In this document: positions 62,824 through 64,000 of the stretch, one piece after another
Layout of the letters: the number at the start of each line of letters is the position of its first letter
Numbering within the stretch: position 1 is the stretch's first letter
Source: an uncultured bacterium
GTDB lineage: Bacteria > Muiribacteriota > Ozemobacteria > Ozemobacterales > Ozemobacteraceae
Direction: 5' to 3'
DNA: 64,000 bases
NCBI GenBank assembly: GCA_937949615.1
Contig: CALEDQ010000030.1
Span: 186,001 to 250,000, forward strand
The notes under the pieces: generated by a model
Database searches by the model: none
What the model was told of the DNA's origin: nothing
Seen by the model: only the letters and a program-made list of their open reading frames with translations
Position numbers and translations under genes: made by a program

Positions 62824-64000
62824 ATGATTTTAAACCGAATTCGCGAACCCAGAGACCTGGAAAGCCTTTCAATAGACGAACTGAAGCAGCTCAGTGGCGA
62901 AATCCGCGAGCGCATAATTAACGTCGTCAGCCAGAATGGTGGTCATCTGGCGAGCAACCTCGGCATAGTAGAACTGACACTGGCTGTTCATCGCGTTTTT
63001 CATTCACCCCACGATCAGATTGTCTGGGATGTCGGGCATCAGTCTTATACCCACAAAATTATCACCGGCCGGGCCGAGCAATTTGCAACCCTGAGAACTT
63101 TTGGCGGTCTGAGCGGGTTTCCCAAAATATGTGAAAGCCGGCATGACATTTTCAACACCGGCCACAGCTCCACATCAATTTCTGCCGCTCAAGGCCTTGC
63201 GATAGCGAAAGAACAGCTGCAGATGGGTGGCAAGACAATAGCTGTAATCGGGGATGGCGCCCTGACCGCCGGTATGGCCTTTGAAGCTCTAAATTTTACC
63301 GGCCACGAAAAAAACGACGTGGTGGTTATTCTCAATGATAACGAGATGTCGATTTCTCCGAATGTCGGCGCCCTTTCGATGTATCTGCACCGGCTCAGAC
63401 TCGAACCGGCCTACACCACGCCGAAAGATTATCTTGCCCACATACTCAAGCAGATCCCCGGCTTTGGTTCAAGGCTTTACAATGTAATCAGCCGACTCGA
63501 AGGCAGTCTTAAATACCTGCTGACTCCGGGTATGCTCTTTGAAGAATTTGGTTTTAAATATTTCGGGCCAGTCGACGGCTACGATTTTGAAACGCTTGAA
63601 AGGGCTCTGATAAGGGCAAGAGACCGCAAAGGGCCGGTGCTCGTTCACGTTCTGACCGAAAAGGGTCGCGGCTATCAGCCGGCTCAGGAACAACGCCCCA
63701 AATTTCATGGCATCGGCCCTTTCGAGATCGAGACCGGCAAAGTTAAAAAATCAGGCGAAGCCAGACCGACCTTTACTGAAGTATTCGGCGAAACTATCTG
63801 CGGACTTGCCCAGACCAACCGCAAAATCGTGGCAATTACCGCCGCCATGAAGGAGGGCACCGGTCTTAACCGCTTTGCCAGCGAGCACCCGTCGCGCTTT
63901 TTCGACGTCGGCATCGCCGAACAGCATGCGGTAACCATGGCGGCAGGCATGGCAAGAGGCGGTCTTAAGCCTTTCGTCGCCATTTATTCAACTTTCATGC
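62824..64000 (+). CDS. dxs: 1-deoxy-D-xylulose-5-phosphate synthase, 5' part
   Basis: The first 392 residues are in the window; the frame runs off the right edge. The thiamine-diphosphate motif GDGALTAGMAFEAL ... NDNEMSI, the N-terminal GGHLASNLGIVELTLAVH, and the start of the pyrimidine-binding domain (VGIAEQHAVTMAAGMA) are all present. It joins pyruvate and glyceraldehyde 3-phosphate in the MEP isoprenoid pathway. The ATG at 62824 is the family-typical start. Confidence 0.96.
   Translation, partial: MILNRIREPRDLESLSIDELKQLSGEIRERIINVVSQNGGHLASNLGIVELTLAVHRVFHSPHDQIVWDVGHQSYTHKIITGRAEQFATLRTFGGLSGFPKICESRHDIFNTGHSSTSISAAQGLAIAKEQLQMGGKTIAVIGDGALTAGMAFEALNFTGHEKNDVVVILNDNEMSISPNVGALSMYLHRLRLEPAYTTPKDYLAHILKQIPGFGSRLYNVISRLEGSLKYLLTPGMLFEEFGFKYFGPVDGYDFETLERALIRARDRKGPVLVHVLTEKGRGYQPAQEQRPKFHGIGPFEIETGKVKKSGEARPTFTEVFGETICGLAQTNRKIVAITAAMKEGTGLNRFASEHPSRFFDVGIAEQHAVTMAAGMARGGLKPFVAIYSTFM

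Overview
The window reads as one stretch of a chromosome (not a phage or plasmid) from an anaerobic, fermentative, diderm bacterium. Lysine-fermentation genes point to amino-acid fermentation. A FadL-type outer-membrane protein, a YjbH-like barrel candidate and many signal peptides point to two membranes. I cannot fix the phylum from sequence alone; an uncultivated lineage such as Riflebacteria/Ozemobacteria would fit but is only a guess. About 45 protein genes fill almost all of the window. I found no tRNA, rRNA, CRISPR array, insertion sequence or prophage.

Layout. (1) 1-9745: lysine fermentation block: end of a CoA-transferase beta subunit, kdd, kamA, kamB, kamC, then kamD-kamE behind an oppositely oriented SpoIIE-type phosphatase gene. 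Together these turn L-lysine into beta-lysine, 3,5-diaminohexanoate and 5-amino-3-oxohexanoate; the remaining genes (kce, kal, atoD) are expected just left of the window. (2) 9756-15588: FadL-like porin, a PmtA-like methyltransferase, an NCS2 purine permease and a large MscS channel. (3) 15648-23048: a six-gene minus-strand operon for a membrane complex of the Hyf/Hyc/Nuo family. Its large subunit lacks all the cysteines that hold the NiFe centre, so it is an energy-converting-hydrogenase-related (Ehr) complex and not a hydrogenase. (4) 23374-38331: a secreted/cell-surface accessory region: a secreted alpha/beta hydrolase, a PhaR-like regulator, a parS-like palindrome, a small protein with an apparent frameshift, a 2283-residue multi-module protein with EF-hand-like loops, a secreted zincin and an 817-residue protein of unknown function. 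(5) 38371-41523: a flippase-like membrane protein and larB-larC for the nickel-pincer cofactor, with larC split by a frameshift on an 11-A run. (6) 41576-48642: division and wall cluster murD-ftsW-murG-ftsQ-ftsA-ftsZ (no murC, murB or ddl), ending in a strong terminator. (7) 48668-64000: housekeeping and sensory genes: radical SAM protein, BMP-type lipoprotein, murI, a membrane beta-propeller protein, a Cys-rich mini-protein, nnr, a WalJ-like hydrolase, rlmH, cheR-cheB, a ferritin-like protein, a sugar-phosphate transferase, a DUF1858 protein and the start of dxs.

Several intergenic regions carry matching sigma-70-type promoters (TTGnnn, 17-18 bp, TAGAAT/TATCAT/TATACT, often with an extended TGn). 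The strongest points for follow-up are the Ehr complex with a fused ferredoxin/NuoB subunit, the larC A11 frameshift, the giant modular protein with Ca-binding-type loops, the parS-like site, and the tandem-Cys mini-protein.
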